Origin: Mycobacterium sp.
Lineage (GTDB): Bacteria; Actinomycetota; Actinomycetes; Mycobacteriales; Mycobacteriaceae
NCBI GenBank assembly: GCA_025963385.1
Contig: JAOPUT010000356.1
Location: 1 to 36,377 of the forward strand
DNA length: 36,377 nt
Direction of reading: 5' to 3'
Shown here: positions 1 through 8,571 of the stretch, in pieces
How the letters are laid out: each line of letters begins with the position of its first letter
Numbering within the stretch: position 1 is the stretch's first letter
Translations under genes and position numbers: made by a program
Notes under the pieces: generated by a model
Databases searched by the model: none
Told to the model about the DNA's origin: nothing
What the model saw: only the letters and a program-made list of their open reading frames with translations

Positions 1-2
1 GA

Positions 3-515
3 CCCGCGGTCGAGGCAGGGGAGCGGTTGGGCTTCCTGCCCGGCACGCTCAGCGAGAAGATCGACCCGTATCTGCGGCCGCTGTACGACGCGCTGCACGA
101 CATGATGGACCCCGAACTGATCCCGAAGCTCATGAGCGCAGGAGTCATCGAGGTCGCGCCGCTGGCGTACATGCGAGGCCGCTCACTCAACGATGCGTTC
201 ATCATCCTCGACGAGGCGCAAAACACCACGCCCGAGCAGATGAAGATGTTCCTGACCCGCTTGGGTTTTGGATCCAAGATCGTGGTGACGGGCGACTCGA
301 CTCAGGTCGACCTGCACGGCGCCAAGTCCGGTCTCAGCGCGGCGATGGAGATCCTCGATCACATCGACGACATTCACTTCTCGGAGCTCACCAGCGCCGA
401 CGTCGTGCGGCACCGGCTGGTGTCGGAGATCGTGGACGCCTACGCCAGGTCGGAGGCGCCGACGTCGATGAACCGGGCCGAGCGCCGATCCGCAACGGGC
501 AGGCCGCGTCGGTGA
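3..515 (+). CDS. phoH: PhoH-like ATPase, C-terminal part (5' end outside window)
   Basis: The open frame enters from the left edge and runs to TGA at 513-515, so only about 170 C-terminal residues are visible. The reading begins [15 protein letters not shown], a typical stretch of PhoH family P-loop ATPases. The Walker B-like segment FIILDEAQN and the motif [11 protein letters not shown] are present. Walker A would lie upstream of the window. The internal TTG at 27 is not the true start because the conserved sequence continues to its left. PhoH proteins are cytoplasmic ATPases with RNA-linked roles. The adjacency to ybeY and era is the conserved phoH-ybeY-corC-era RNA/ribosome maturation cluster. 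The last codons overlap the ybeY start in a GTGA arrangement, indicating translational coupling. It corresponds by synteny to mycobacterial phoH1. Confidence 0.95.
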   Translation, partial: PAVEAGERLGFLPGTLSEKIDPYLRPLYDALHDMMDPELIPKLMSAGVIEVAPLAYMRGRSLNDAFIILDEAQNTTPEQMKMFLTRLGFGSKIVVTGDSTQVDLHGAKSGLSAAMEILDHIDDIHFSELTSADVVRHRLVSEIVDAYARSEAPTSMNRAERRSATGRPRR

Positions 516-1048
516 GCATCGAGGTCTCCAACGAGTCGGGCATCGACGTGTCCGAGAGTGAACTGATCAGTGTCGCGCGCTTCGTCATCGCGAAGATGGA
601 CGTCAACCCCGGCGCCGAACTGTCCATGGTGCTGCTCGACACCCCGGCGATGGCCGATCTGCACATGCGGTGGATGGATCTGCCAGGGCCGACGGACGTC
701 ATGAGCTTTCCGATGGACGAGCTCGAGCCCGGTGGCAGGCCGGACGCTCCTGAACCGGGTCCTTCGATGCTGGGCGACATCGTGCTCTGCCCGGAGTTCG
801 CGGCGAAACAGGCTGAGAAGGCCGGACATTCGCTCGCCCAGGAGCTCGCCCTTCTCACCGTGCACGGCGTCCTGCACCTGCTCGGCTACGACCATGCGGA
901 GCCCGACGAGGAGAAGGAGATGTTCGCGCTGCAGCGCGAACTGCTCGAGGAGTGGGTGGCCGACCAGGTCGCCGCGTACCACCAGGACCGGCAGAGCGAG
1001 AAGGACCGCAGACTGTTGGACAAGTCCCAGTTCTTCGACGAACCGTGA
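512..1048 (+). CDS. ybeY: Endoribonuclease YbeY (rRNA maturation factor)
   Basis: The 178-residue product starts at GTG 512, overlapping the phoH stop by 4 nt. The family zinc site H-x3-H-x5-H is intact at H118, H122 and H128 ([11 protein letters not shown]). The segment [11 protein letters not shown] is the other conserved YbeY block. YbeY is a single-strand-specific metallo-endoribonuclease needed for 16S rRNA 3' end processing and ribosome quality control. Its stop overlaps the start of the next gene by 4 nt. Length is about normal for actinobacterial YbeY, which carries a C-terminal extension rich in charged residues, seen here from about residue 130 onward. Confidence 0.96.
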   Translation: MSIEVSNESGIDVSESELISVARFVIAKMDVNPGAELSMVLLDTPAMADLHMRWMDLPGPTDVMSFPMDELEPGGRPDAPEPGPSMLGDIVLCPEFAAKQAEKAGHSLAQELALLTVHGVLHLLGYDHAEPDEEKEMFALQRELLEEWVADQVAAYHQDRQSEKDRRLLDKSQFFDEP

Positions 1049-2331
1049 CGGGAATCGCTTCACTCCTGGGCGCTCTCGCACTGATCGCGCTGGGCGGCGT
1101 CTTCGCCGCGGTCGACGCCGCCATCAGCACGGTGTCCATCGCCAGGGTCGATGAAATGGTTCGCGAAGAGCGGCCTGGCGCCGCGCGACTGGCCCGCCTC
1201 ATCGACGACCGGCCGCGCTACATCAACCTCATCGTGCTGCTGCGCATCACGTGCGAGACGGCCGCGACCGTACTGCTGGTGGCGTTCCTGTACGAGGACC
1301 TCGGCCTGAACTGGGGTCTGCTCGCCGCGGCGGCGATCATGGTGGTGGTCAGCTTCGTCGCCATCGGGGTGGGCCCGCGCACGCTCGGCAGGCAGCACGC
1401 CTACACCATCGCCCTGGCGGCAGTGCTTCCGCTGCAGGCGATCTCGGTGCTGCTGACCCCCATCAGCCGGCTGCTGGTGCTGATCGGCAACGCCCTGACC
1501 CCCGGCCGTGGCTTCCGCAACGGACCGTTCGCGTCGGAGATCGAACTGCGGGAGGTCGTCGACCTCGCTCAGCAGCGCGGCGTCGTCGCCGACGACGAGC
1601 GTCGGATGATTCAGTCGGTGTTCGACCTCGGCGATACCGTGGCCCGCGAGGTGATGGTGCCGCGCACCGAGATGGTGTGGATCGAAAGTGACAAGAGTGC
1701 CGGGCAGGCAACGTCCTTGGCGGTGCGCAGCGGGCATTCCCGGCTGCCCGTCATCGGAGAGAACGTCGACGACATCGTGGGTGTCGTCTTCCTCAAGGAC
1801 CTCGTCCAGCAGACGTACTACAGCAACGGCGGCGTCGACACCAGGGTCGGCGAGGTGATGCGCCCGCCGGTGTTCGTCCCCGACTCCAAGCCGCTCGACG
1901 CGCTGCTGCGCGAGATGCAGCGCGACCGCAACCACATGGCACTGCTCGTCGACGAATACGGCGCGATCGCCGGCCTCGTCACCATCGAGGACGTGTTGGA
2001 GGAGATCGTCGGCGAGATCGCCGACGAGTACGACACCGATGAGGTGGCGCCCGTGGAAGACCTGGGCGACAAGAACTTCCGGGTGTCCGCAAGGCTGCCG
2101 CTCGAAGACCTCGCCGAGCTCTACGAGCTGGAACTCGACGACGATCTGGACGTCGACACCGTCGGCGGGCTGCTGGCCCACGAACTGGGCCGGGTGCCGT
2201 TGCCGGGGGTGGAGGTGACGTGGGATGCCCTGCGGCTGCGGGCCGAAGGCGGTCGCGACCACCGCGGCCGGGTACGGATAGGCACGGTGCTGGTCAGGCC
2301 CACCGAACACGAGGAAGAGGACGACCAATGA
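1045..2331 (+). CDS. CNNM/CorC-type membrane protein with CBS pair
   Basis: GTG at 1045 is chosen because it overlaps the ybeY stop by 4 nt and is followed directly by a hydrophobic segment; the same frame is open further upstream only inside ybeY. The product is 428 residues. The N-terminal third holds three to four membrane segments (CNNM/DUF21 domain). It is followed by a CBS-domain pair, with [14 protein letters not shown] opening the first CBS and [21 protein letters not shown] in the second, and then a CorC/HlyC C-terminal domain with the acidic run [20 protein letters not shown]/CorC proteins mediate or regulate magnesium (or cobalt) transport. It is the Rv2366c equivalent by synteny. 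Transport activity is inferred from the family only. Confidence 0.93.
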   Translation: MTGIASLLGALALIALGGVFAAVDAAISTVSIARVDEMVREERPGAARLARLIDDRPRYINLIVLLRITCETAATVLLVAFLYEDLGLNWGLLAAAAIMVVVSFVAIGVGPRTLGRQHAYTIALAAVLPLQAISVLLTPISRLLVLIGNALTPGRGFRNGPFASEIELREVVDLAQQRGVVADDERRMIQSVFDLGDTVAREVMVPRTEMVWIESDKSAGQATSLAVRSGHSRLPVIGENVDDIVGVVFLKDLVQQTYYSNGGVDTRVGEVMRPPVFVPDSKPLDALLREMQRDRNHMALLVDEYGAIAGLVTIEDVLEEIVGEIADEYDTDEVAPVEDLGDKNFRVSARLPLEDLAELYELELDDDLDVDTVGGLLAHELGRVPLPGVEVTWDALRLRAEGGRDHRGRVRIGTVLVRPTEHEEEDDQ

Positions 2332-2645
2332 CCCTCGATGCCGAGGACGCCAAGCTGGTCACGCTCGCCCGTGGCGCCATGGGACGCGCGGAGGCGGGCA
2401 GCGGCGCTGCCGTGCGTGATCTCGACGGGCGGACGTACGCCGGTGCCCCCGTCACGCTCGACGCGCTGACGCTGACGGCACTGCAGGCGGCGGTCGCCGC
2501 CGCGGTGTCCAGTGGGGCGGCCGGGTTGGAGGCCGCCGTCCTGGTGGCCGGCTCGGTGGACGACGCGGGTGTCGCCGCGGTGCGAGAGCTGACCGCCGAC
2601 GCCGCCGTCATCGTGACCGACCGGGCAGGAAACCCCGTCGCGTGA
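2328..2645 (+). CDS. Small cytidine deaminase-like protein without zinc ligands
   Basis: ATG 2328 overlaps the previous stop (ATGA) and TGA at 2643-2645 overlaps the era start, so the gene is embedded in the operon by two 4-nt overlaps. The 105-residue product resembles the cytidine deaminase fold: a start like [15 protein letters not shown], then a YAGAPV strand, then an alanine-rich helix. Where active enzymes have the CAE and PCxxC zinc-binding motifs this protein has no cysteine at all, so it cannot be a canonical zinc deaminase. It corresponds positionally to Rv2365c. Function is unknown; conservation between corC and era suggests a structural or regulatory role. Confidence 0.8.
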   Translation: MTLDAEDAKLVTLARGAMGRAEAGSGAAVRDLDGRTYAGAPVTLDALTLTALQAAVAAAVSSGAAGLEAAVLVAGSVDDAGVAAVRELTADAAVIVTDRAGNPVA

Positions 2646-3553
2646 GCACCGAGGACAAGGAGTTCCGCTCGGGCTTCGTCTGCTTCGTCGGGCGGCCCAA
2701 CACGGGCAAGTCGACGCTGACCAACGCGCTCGTCGGTGCCAAGGTCGCCATCACCTCGAACCGTCCGCAGACCACACGCCACACCATCCGCGGCATCGTG
2801 CACCGCGAGGACTTTCAGATCATCCTCGTCGACACCCCTGGCTTGCACCGGCCCCGCACACTGCTGGGCGAGCGGCTCAACGAACTGGTCAAGGCCACCT
2901 ACTCCCAGGTCGACGTCATCGGCCTGTGCATCCCGGCCGACGAGACCATCGGGCCGGGGGACCGCTGGATCTACGAGCAGATCCGAGCCGTCGCTCCACG
3001 CACGACGCTCATCGTTCTCGTGACCAAGATCGACAAGGTCTCCAAGGAGAAGGTCGCCGCGCAGCTGATGGCCGTCAACGAGTTCACCGGCGGCACGGCC
3101 GAGATCGTGCCCGTCTCGGCCACCACCGGTGAGCAGATCGACCTGCTCGCCGACGTGCTGGCCGCGCAACTGCCCCCCGGGCCGGCGTTCTATCCCGACG
3201 GTGAGTTGACCGACGAGCCGGAGGAGGTCCTGATGGCCGAGCTGATTCGCGAGGCGGCGCTCGAAGGGGTGCGCGACGAACTGCCGCACTCGCTGGCCGT
3301 CGTCATCGACGAGGTCGAGCCTCGCGAAGGTCGTGACGACCTGATCGACGTGCACGCCATCCTCTACGTCGAGCGCGACTCGCAGAAGGGCATCGTGATC
3401 GGCAAGGGTGGCGCCCGGCTTCGGGAGGTGGGCACTGCCGCCCGTCAGCAGATCGAGACCCTGCTCGGCACGAAGGTGTATCTGGACCTGCGGGTCAAGA
3501 TCGCGAAGAACTGGCAGCGCGACCCCAAACAGCTTGGCAGGCTTGGCTTCTGA
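2642..3553 (+). CDS. era: GTPase Era
   Basis: The 303-residue product starts at GTG 2642 with a 4-nt overlap to the preceding stop. G1 is GRPNTGKST at residues 17-25, the switch region contains NRPQTTRHTIRGI, G3 is DTPG at 64-67, and G4 is TKID near 127. The C-terminal half contains the KH RNA-binding domain with GKGGARLREVG. Era binds the 3' end of 16S rRNA and acts in 30S maturation, fitting its operon with ybeY and phoH. Length is that of the family. It is the last gene of the plus-strand operon; the amidase gene faces it 14 bp downstream. Confidence 0.97.
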   Translation: MSTEDKEFRSGFVCFVGRPNTGKSTLTNALVGAKVAITSNRPQTTRHTIRGIVHREDFQIILVDTPGLHRPRTLLGERLNELVKATYSQVDVIGLCIPADETIGPGDRWIYEQIRAVAPRTTLIVLVTKIDKVSKEKVAAQLMAVNEFTGGTAEIVPVSATTGEQIDLLADVLAAQLPPGPAFYPDGELTDEPEEVLMAELIREAALEGVRDELPHSLAVVIDEVEPREGRDDLIDVHAILYVERDSQKGIVIGKGGARLREVGTAARQQIETLLGTKVYLDLRVKIAKNWQRDPKQLGRLGF

Positions 3554-3567
3554 CGCTCAGAGCCGAA

Positions 3568-5025
3568 TCAGTCGGCGGGCGTGTCCCACCACACGGTCGG
3601 CTGATCGGCGGTCCAGGCGCCGACCGCCTCCAGGGCGGCAGCCAGTGAGATCAGCAGCGGCTCGCTGTTGGCGGGGCCCATCAGTTGCACCCCGATGGGC
3701 AGGCCGTCGGAGGTGAACCCCGCGGGAATGTTGACCGATGGCCAGCCGAGGAGGTTCCACGGCCACGTCACCGGGCACGCGCGGACCATCGCGCGATCGG
3801 TGGACAGCCCGCCGCGCCGGTCGAAGTAGTGCAGCCGCGGCGGCGGCAGCGCGGTCGTCGGTGCCAGCACCACGTCGGCGAGGTTGAAGATCCATCCGAT
3901 CCGACGCTGGGATTCGGCCTCGCGCCGACGCGCGTCGCGCAGGACCTGTTCCGACAGCAGGCGGCCCATCCGCATGTTGCTCGTCGTGCGCTTGTCGAAC
4001 GTCACGCCCGGCCCGAGTCGGTCGGCCCAGTCCAACAACCCCGCCGTCGAGCGCGCCAGGAAGTTCCATGACGTACGCAGCCCATAGTTGGGGTCGGCGC
4101 GCCGCACGGTGTGCCCGAGTGCCTCGAGTTGTCCGGCCATCGCCTTCATTGCGGCCAGGATCTCGGGATGCAGCTTGGCGCTGAAGCCCGTGAAGGGAAA
4201 CTTCGTCGACATTGCCACGGTGAGGGCACCCGGTGCCTGGCTGACGTATTCGGACGCGCGCACGGGTGGCGGTTTGTGGAGGTCGCCGTCGGCGTTGCCC
4301 GACGCGGCGTCAAGCACCAGCGCGGCGTCGGTGACCGTGCGGGCCAGCACCCCGTTGACCGTGATGCCGTTGAAGGCCTCGGGCAGCGGCCACGTCGAGA
4401 TCCGGCCGCGCTGGGGCTTGATGCCGATGAGGTGGGTCCAGGCCGCGGGAATGCGGACACTGCCCGCGCCGTCCGAGCCGATGGCCGCGGTCACCAGTCC
4501 GGCGGCCACCGCGGCGGCGCTGCCGCCGGAGGAACCACCAGGGGTGTGATCGGCCGACCAGGGGTTGCGGGTGTGCCCGAAGGAGGGTCCGCTGGTGAAC
4601 GGCCACTGGCCGAGCTCACACGTGTTGGTCTTCCCGACGATGACGGCGCCCGCCGCCCGCAGCCTGCGCACGACCTCGGCGTCCGCGGTGGCCGGGCGGA
4701 CGTCGGCCGACGTGCCGAATCGGGTCGGGACGCCTGCGACGTCGACGTCGTCCTTGACGGCGATCGGGATGCCGAGCAGGGGAAGGTGTTGTCCGGCAGC
4801 GCGTTTGCGGTCGGCTTCGGCGGCGTCGGCGAGCGCCGGACCGGTCAGAACGACGCGGAACGCGTTGAGGGTGGACTGGCTGGCCTCGATCGCCTGGAGG
4901 GAGCGGGTGGTCAGTTCGGTGGACGTGACCTTGCCGCTGGCCAGCCGGTATTGCAACTGCGTCAGGGTGGGTAGTTGGGTACCGCGGGGGCGCTTGGTCG
5001 ACCCGTTGAACGAGGTGTCTGCCAT
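3568..5025 (-). CDS. amiA2: Amidase signature family enzyme (AmiA2-like)
   Basis: The 485-residue product starts at ATG (complement of 5023-5025). The amidase signature is complete: the catalytic lysine in IPIAVKDDVDVAG, the cis-serine and nucleophile in the GGSSGGSAAAVAAGL stretch, and the oxyanion-type segment GSDGAGSVRIPAAW. These enzymes hydrolyse carboxamides to acid and ammonia; the substrate cannot be told from sequence. No signal peptide is visible. By position between era and recO it matches Rv2363. It converges on era with a 14-bp gap and is divergent from recO with 77 bp between starts. Confidence 0.92.
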   Translation of the reverse strand: MADTSFNGSTKRPRGTQLPTLTQLQYRLASGKVTSTELTTRSLQAIEASQSTLNAFRVVLTGPALADAAEADRKRAAGQHLPLLGIPIAVKDDVDVAGVPTRFGTSADVRPATADAEVVRRLRAAGAVIVGKTNTCELGQWPFTSGPSFGHTRNPWSADHTPGGSSGGSAAAVAAGLVTAAIGSDGAGSVRIPAAWTHLIGIKPQRGRISTWPLPEAFNGITVNGVLARTVTDAALVLDAASGNADGDLHKPPPVRASEYVSQAPGALTVAMSTKFPFTGFSAKLHPEILAAMKAMAGQLEALGHTVRRADPNYGLRTSWNFLARSTAGLLDWADRLGPGVTFDKRTTSNMRMGRLLSEQVLRDARRREAESQRRIGWIFNLADVVLAPTTALPPPRLHYFDRRGGLSTDRAMVRACPVTWPWNLLGWPSVNIPAGFTSDGLPIGVQLMGPANSEPLLISLAAALEAVGAWTADQPTVWWDTPAD

Positions 5026-5102
5026 TTGAATCGAGAATATCCGGCCGAGCCTTCGCGGCGTGGTCGGTCCCAGTGGTCGGCCGGAGATGAAACACTGTAT
5101 TG

Positions 5103-5954
5103 ATGCGGTTGTACCGGGATCGAGCTGTCGTGCTGCGTCAGCACAAGCTCGGCGAGGCCGACCGGATCGTCACCCTGCTCACCCTGGAGCACGGGTTGGT
5201 CCGTGCCGTGGCCAAGGGCGTGCGCAGGACCAGGAGCAAGTTCGGCGCCAGGCTCGAGCCCTTCGCGCACATCGACGTCCAGCTGTACCCGGGCCGGAAC
5301 CTCGACGTCGTCACCCAGGTGCAGGCCATCGATGCGTTCGCCAGCGACATCGTCAGCGAATACGGTCGCTACACCTGTGGGTGCGCGGTCCTGGAGACGG
5401 CCGAGCGGCTGGCAGGCGAGGAGCGCGCCCCGTCACCTGCCCTGCACCGGCTCACCGTCGCGGCGTTGCGGGCCGTGGCCGACGGCGCCCGCCCGCGTGA
5501 GCTCGTCCTCGACGCGTACCTGCTGCGGGCGATGGGAATCGCGGGGTGGGCGCCCGCGCTCACCGAATGCGCGCGCTGCGCGGCGCCAGGCCCGCACCGG
5601 GCGTTCCACGTCGCTGCCGGTGGCAGCGTGTGCGTGCACTGCAGGCCGTCCGGGTCGGTGACCCCGCCCCAGGGTGTGTTGGACCTGATGTGCGCACTGC
5701 ACGACGGTGACTGGGAGCATGCCGAAGCGTCCCCGTCGGCGCATCGCAGCCAGGCCAGTGGATTGGTGGCCGCTCATCTGCAGTGGCATCTGGAACGCCA
5801 GCTGCGCACGTTGCCGCTGGTCGAACGTGCCTACCGGGTGGATCGCACGGTCGCTGAACGACGAGTTGCCCTGTTCGGGCAGGATGAGACACATGGCTAC
5901 GACACGGGGCAGGGGCAAGAAAGCGACCTACCCGCAGCTGCCTCCGGCGCCTGA
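5103..5954 (+). CDS. recO: DNA repair protein RecO
   Basis: ATG 5103 gives [27 protein letters not shown], the typical RecO OB-fold start; a TTG one codon earlier is less likely. The product has 283 residues. A zinc-finger pair is present: CARC near residue 157, then CVHC about 20 residues later. RecO anneals SSB-coated single strands and loads RecA with RecR in gap repair. The 3' end overlaps uppS by 62 nt in another frame, an unusually long overlap that suggests coupled expression. The arrangement matches Rv2362c-Rv2361c. Confidence 0.95.
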   Translation: MRLYRDRAVVLRQHKLGEADRIVTLLTLEHGLVRAVAKGVRRTRSKFGARLEPFAHIDVQLYPGRNLDVVTQVQAIDAFASDIVSEYGRYTCGCAVLETAERLAGEERAPSPALHRLTVAALRAVADGARPRELVLDAYLLRAMGIAGWAPALTECARCAAPGPHRAFHVAAGGSVCVHCRPSGSVTPPQGVLDLMCALHDGDWEHAEASPSAHRSQASGLVAAHLQWHLERQLRTLPLVERAYRVDRTVAERRVALFGQDETHGYDTGQGQESDLPAAASGA

Positions 5955-6786
5955 CGACTACCCGACCTTTCCGGACAAGTCTTCGTGGCCGGTGGTCTTC
6001 CCCGAGCTGCCGCCGCACACCAACGGGCGGTTCTCCCGTCCGCCGCAGCACACGTCGAAGGAATCGGCCCCGCTGATCCCCGAGGGTCAGGTGCCCAACC
6101 ACGTCGCGGTCGTGATGGACGGCTACGGCCGCTGGGCCACCCAGCGGGGCCTCGGGCGCACCGACGGTCACAAGATGGGCGAGGCGGTGCTGATCGACAT
6201 CACCTGCGGCGCCATCGAGCTCGGCATCAAGCACCTCACGGTGTACGCGTTCTCCACCGAGAACTGGAAGCGCAGCACCGAGGAGGTGCGCTTCCTGATG
6301 GGATTCAACCGCGAGGTGGTGCGCCGCCGCCGGGAGAACCTCAACGCGATGGGCGTGCGCATGCGCTGGGTCGGCTCGCGGCCCCGAATGTGGAGCAGCG
6401 TCATCAAGGAGTTCGACATCGCGGAGAAGATGACCGTCGGCAACGACGTCATCACCATCAACTACTGCGTGAACTACGGCGGCCGCACGGAGATCGTCGA
6501 GGCCGCCCAGGAACTCGCGCAGCTGGCCTCCGACGGCAAGATCAAGCCCGGCCGCATCAACGAGGCGTCGTTCGCGAAGCACCTGCACCGCGACGACATT
6601 CCCGACGTCGACCTCTTCATCAGGACCTCGGGGGAGCAGCGGGCGAGCAACTTCCTGCTGTGGCAGGCCGCCTACGCCGAGTACGTCTTCCAGGACAAGC
6701 TGTGGCCCGACTACGACCGCCGCGACCTCTGGGCCGCGTGCGAGGAGTACGTCAACCGCAATCGCCGCTTCGGTAGGGCCGAATGA
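5893..6786 (+). CDS. uppS: Decaprenyl diphosphate synthase (cis-prenyltransferase)
   Basis: ATG 5893 gives a 297-residue protein with the mycobacterial N-terminal extension ([15 protein letters not shown]). The cis-prenyltransferase blocks are present: [36 protein letters not shown] and [16 protein letters not shown]. It makes the long-chain polyprenyl phosphate carrier needed for arabinogalactan and peptidoglycan synthesis. The pyrophosphate-binding loop, normally MDGNGRWA, reads MDGYGRWA here: codon 78 at 6124-6126 is TAC rather than AAC. The catalytic Asp76 and Arg80 remain. This is a single-base difference, so a sequencing error or a real variant are both possible. The start lies inside recO. 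Confidence 0.95.
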   Translation: MATTRGRGKKATYPQLPPAPDDYPTFPDKSSWPVVFPELPPHTNGRFSRPPQHTSKESAPLIPEGQVPNHVAVVMDGYGRWATQRGLGRTDGHKMGEAVLIDITCGAIELGIKHLTVYAFSTENWKRSTEEVRFLMGFNREVVRRRRENLNAMGVRMRWVGSRPRMWSSVIKEFDIAEKMTVGNDVITINYCVNYGGRTEIVEAAQELAQLASDGKIKPGRINEASFAKHLHRDDIPDVDLFIRTSGEQRASNFLLWQAAYAEYVFQDKLWPDYDRRDLWAACEEYVNRNRRFGRAE

Positions 6787-7235
6787 CCACGCTCCTCGAA
6801 CGTCTCACCTCCGCGCTAGGGGAGGTGACGACGCTCGTCGAGGAGCCCGACGGCGCGCTGACGGTCACGGTCGACGGCTCGGTGGCCTCGCTGCGGGTCG
6901 TCACCATCGCCGAGGGATTGGAGATGGTGTCGCTCACCCAGCCACTGGCATGGGATCTGCCGCTGAACAACAAGATTCGCCAACGCGTCGCCGAGCAGGC
7001 GGGTCGGACGATGCTCGGCACCGTGGCCCTCGTCGAGAAGGTTGCCGACGGTCCGCCCGCACCCGCCAACGGCGCGTCGGCCAGTACCACTCGGAAGTCC
7101 GCCGCCAAGAAGGTGGCAGACGTGATGCTGCGCTACAACTTTCCGGCGTCCGGTCTCTCCGAGGACGCGCTGCGCACCCTGATCCTGCTGGTGCTCGACA
7201 CCGGCGCGGACGTGCGTCGCAGCCTCGTGTCGTGA
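6783..7235 (+). CDS. Conserved mycobacterial protein (Rv2360c-like)
   Basis: The 150-residue product starts at ATG 6783, overlapping the uppS stop in an ATGA arrangement. The N-terminal half looks like a small alpha/beta domain with [13 protein letters not shown] and [16 protein letters not shown], resembling a T3SS-chaperone-like or YbjN-type fold. A basic alanine-rich linker ([14 protein letters not shown]) follows, then a helical tail. No catalytic motif is recognised. By position it is the Rv2360c equivalent. Coupling to uppS is the only functional hint. Confidence 0.85.
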   Translation: MTTLLERLTSALGEVTTLVEEPDGALTVTVDGSVASLRVVTIAEGLEMVSLTQPLAWDLPLNNKIRQRVAEQAGRTMLGTVALVEKVADGPPAPANGASASTTRKSAAKKVADVMLRYNFPASGLSEDALRTLILLVLDTGADVRRSLVS

Positions 7236-7636
7236 CGGGCGGGGTCATCCGCATCGTTGCGGCCGTGGTCCTCGACCACCGCAACCACGTGCTCGTCGTG
7301 CGCAAGCGGGGCACGTCGTCGTTCATGCAACCTGGCGGCAAGATCGAGCCCGGCGAGGCACCGCTGGAAGCCCTGATCCGCGAGGTCCGCGAGGAACTCG
7401 GCACCGGTATCGACGAGTCGGCCGCCCGAGCCCTCGGGCGGTATAGCGCGGCAGCCGCCAACGAGCCGGGCCACGTCGTCGACGCCGACCTGTTCCTGGT
7501 CAGCCTCGACGGGGAGCCGCGGCCCGAGGCGGAGATCGACGAGATGGCGTGGATCGACCCGCATTCGCCCGACGGCGTCGAGCTGGCGCCGTTGACCGCG
7601 CACACGGTCCTTGCGTTGGCGCGCGACGGAATCTAG
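7232..7636 (+). CDS. NUDIX hydrolase
   Basis: GTG 7232 overlaps the preceding stop by 4 nt and gives a 134-residue protein. The Nudix box is complete: G-x5-E-x7-REVREELG, with GGKIEPGEAPLEALI leading into it. NUDIX enzymes cleave nucleoside diphosphates linked to another moiety; a MutT-like or ADP-sugar role cannot be decided. The end AEIDEMAWIDP is the usual family close. It is the last gene of the recO-uppS string and shares its stop tetranucleotide CTAG (7633-7636) with the facing zur gene. Confidence 0.93.
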   Translation: MTGGVIRIVAAVVLDHRNHVLVVRKRGTSSFMQPGGKIEPGEAPLEALIREVREELGTGIDESAARALGRYSAAAANEPGHVVDADLFLVSLDGEPRPEAEIDEMAWIDPHSPDGVELAPLTAHTVLALARDGI

Positions 7637-8034
7637 CCGACGGCCGGGCCGCAGCCGGCGCACACCCCGAAGATCTCGATGGTGTGACTGACGTCCGAGA
7701 AGCCGTGCCGGGCAGCGACTTCCGCGGCCCACGCCTCCGCGGCGGCGCCCTCCACCTCGACGGTGGATCCGCAGATGCGGCACACCAGGTGGTGGTGATG
7801 ATGCTGCGAACAGCGGCGGTACACGGATTCGCCGGTGTCCGTGCGGAGGGTGTCCACGAGTCCGGCCGACGCCATCGACTGCAGGGTGCGGTACACCGTC
7901 GTCAGGCCGATGCCCTCGCCGCGGCGGCGCAGCTCGTCGTGCAAATCCTGCGCGGACCGGAACTCCTCGACGTTCTCGAGCAGTGCCGAGATCGCGGCGC
8001 GCTGCCTGGTGGAGCGGACGGCGGTGCCGGTCAT
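7633..8034 (-). CDS. zur: Zinc uptake regulator Zur (FurB)
   Basis: The 133-residue product starts at ATG (complement of 8032-8034), overlapping the smtB stop by 4 nt. The Fur family winged-helix is present with LTTVYRTLQSMASAGLVDT. A five-histidine run precedes the LVCRICG zinc-binding pair, and a second CxxC pair (CAGC) closes the protein; together these make the structural zinc site. In M. tuberculosis Zur (Rv2359) represses zinc uptake, ESX-3 and alternative ribosomal protein genes when zinc is bound. The operon smtB-zur couples sensing of high and low zinc. The histidine run is native. Confidence 0.95.
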   Translation of the reverse strand: MTGTAVRSTRQRAAISALLENVEEFRSAQDLHDELRRRGEGIGLTTVYRTLQSMASAGLVDTLRTDTGESVYRRCSQHHHHHLVCRICGSTVEVEGAAAEAWAAEVAARHGFSDVSHTIEIFGVCAGCGPAVG

Positions 8035-8408
8035 CGGATCTCGCCGGCGTGCGCGACGGAGGCCAGCACGATGTCGCTGAGGTGATGGTCGACGAGTCGG
8101 TAGTGCACCTCGCGGCCCGTGCGTTCCCCGGCGACGACTCCCGCGGACTTCAGGATGCGCAGGTGCTGGCTGACGAGTGGCTGCGGCACGCCCAGCGCGT
8201 CGACCAGTTCGTGCACGCAGCGCGACGATTCGCGAAGCTGCAGCACGATCGCGATGCGGACCGGGGCGGCCAGCGCCCGCAACAGGTCGCCCGCCGTGTC
8301 GAGCACGTCGCGCGGCGGGACCTCGATTGCGGGTGCCCCGCTGTGCGCGTGCTCGGCGTGTGCGTCCCCGGTAGGCGCAGGCACGACCAATTTGGAAACC
8401 GTTTTCAT
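8031..8408 (-). CDS. smtB: ArsR/SmtB-family zinc-responsive repressor
   Basis: The start is taken at ATG (complement of 8406-8408), which gives MKTVSKLVVPAPTG and 125 residues; longer frames upstream run through the palindromic operator. The winged helix contains QPLVSQHLRILKSAGVV. The alpha5 helix carries DHHLSDIVLASVAH, matching the metal-binding helix pattern of SmtB/CzrA sensors. The N-terminal tail has extra histidines (HAEHAHSG). SmtB represses its own smtB-zur operon in the absence of zinc and releases on zinc binding, so Zur is made when zinc is plentiful. It corresponds to Rv2358. Confidence 0.94.
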   Translation of the reverse strand: MKTVSKLVVPAPTGDAHAEHAHSGAPAIEVPPRDVLDTAGDLLRALAAPVRIAIVLQLRESSRCVHELVDALGVPQPLVSQHLRILKSAGVVAGERTGREVHYRLVDHHLSDIVLASVAHAGEIR

Positions 8409-8421
8409 TACCGGCAAGAAT

Positions 8422-8441
8422 ACATGCGCCGATACGCATGT
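8422..8441. promoter_or_regulatory. Perfect 7-6-7 palindrome, probable SmtB operator
   Basis: ACATGCG at 8422-8428 and CGCATGT at 8435-8441 are exact inverted copies separated by 6 nt. The site begins 14 bp upstream of the smtB start codon, where an autoregulated ArsR-family repressor would bind and occlude the promoter. The arms resemble the ATGxx/xxCAT-centred 12-2-12 sites of this family. Binding is inferred from position and symmetry. Confidence 0.75.
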
Positions 8442-8571
8442 CAATCGCGCCGCACTCGCGCCCGCGATGAGTTGCTGCTGCCTGCCGGGTGGGGACCTAT
8501 CTGGGAAACGGAGGTCGCGATGACGTTGGCCGAATGAGGAGCGACGAGCCGACTCGCTACGCTGTTGCACC

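Noticed and set aside
7779..7803. Five-histidine run in Zur as a cloning tag
   Set aside because: It sits directly before the conserved CRIC metal site, where mycobacterial Zur proteins are naturally histidine-rich.
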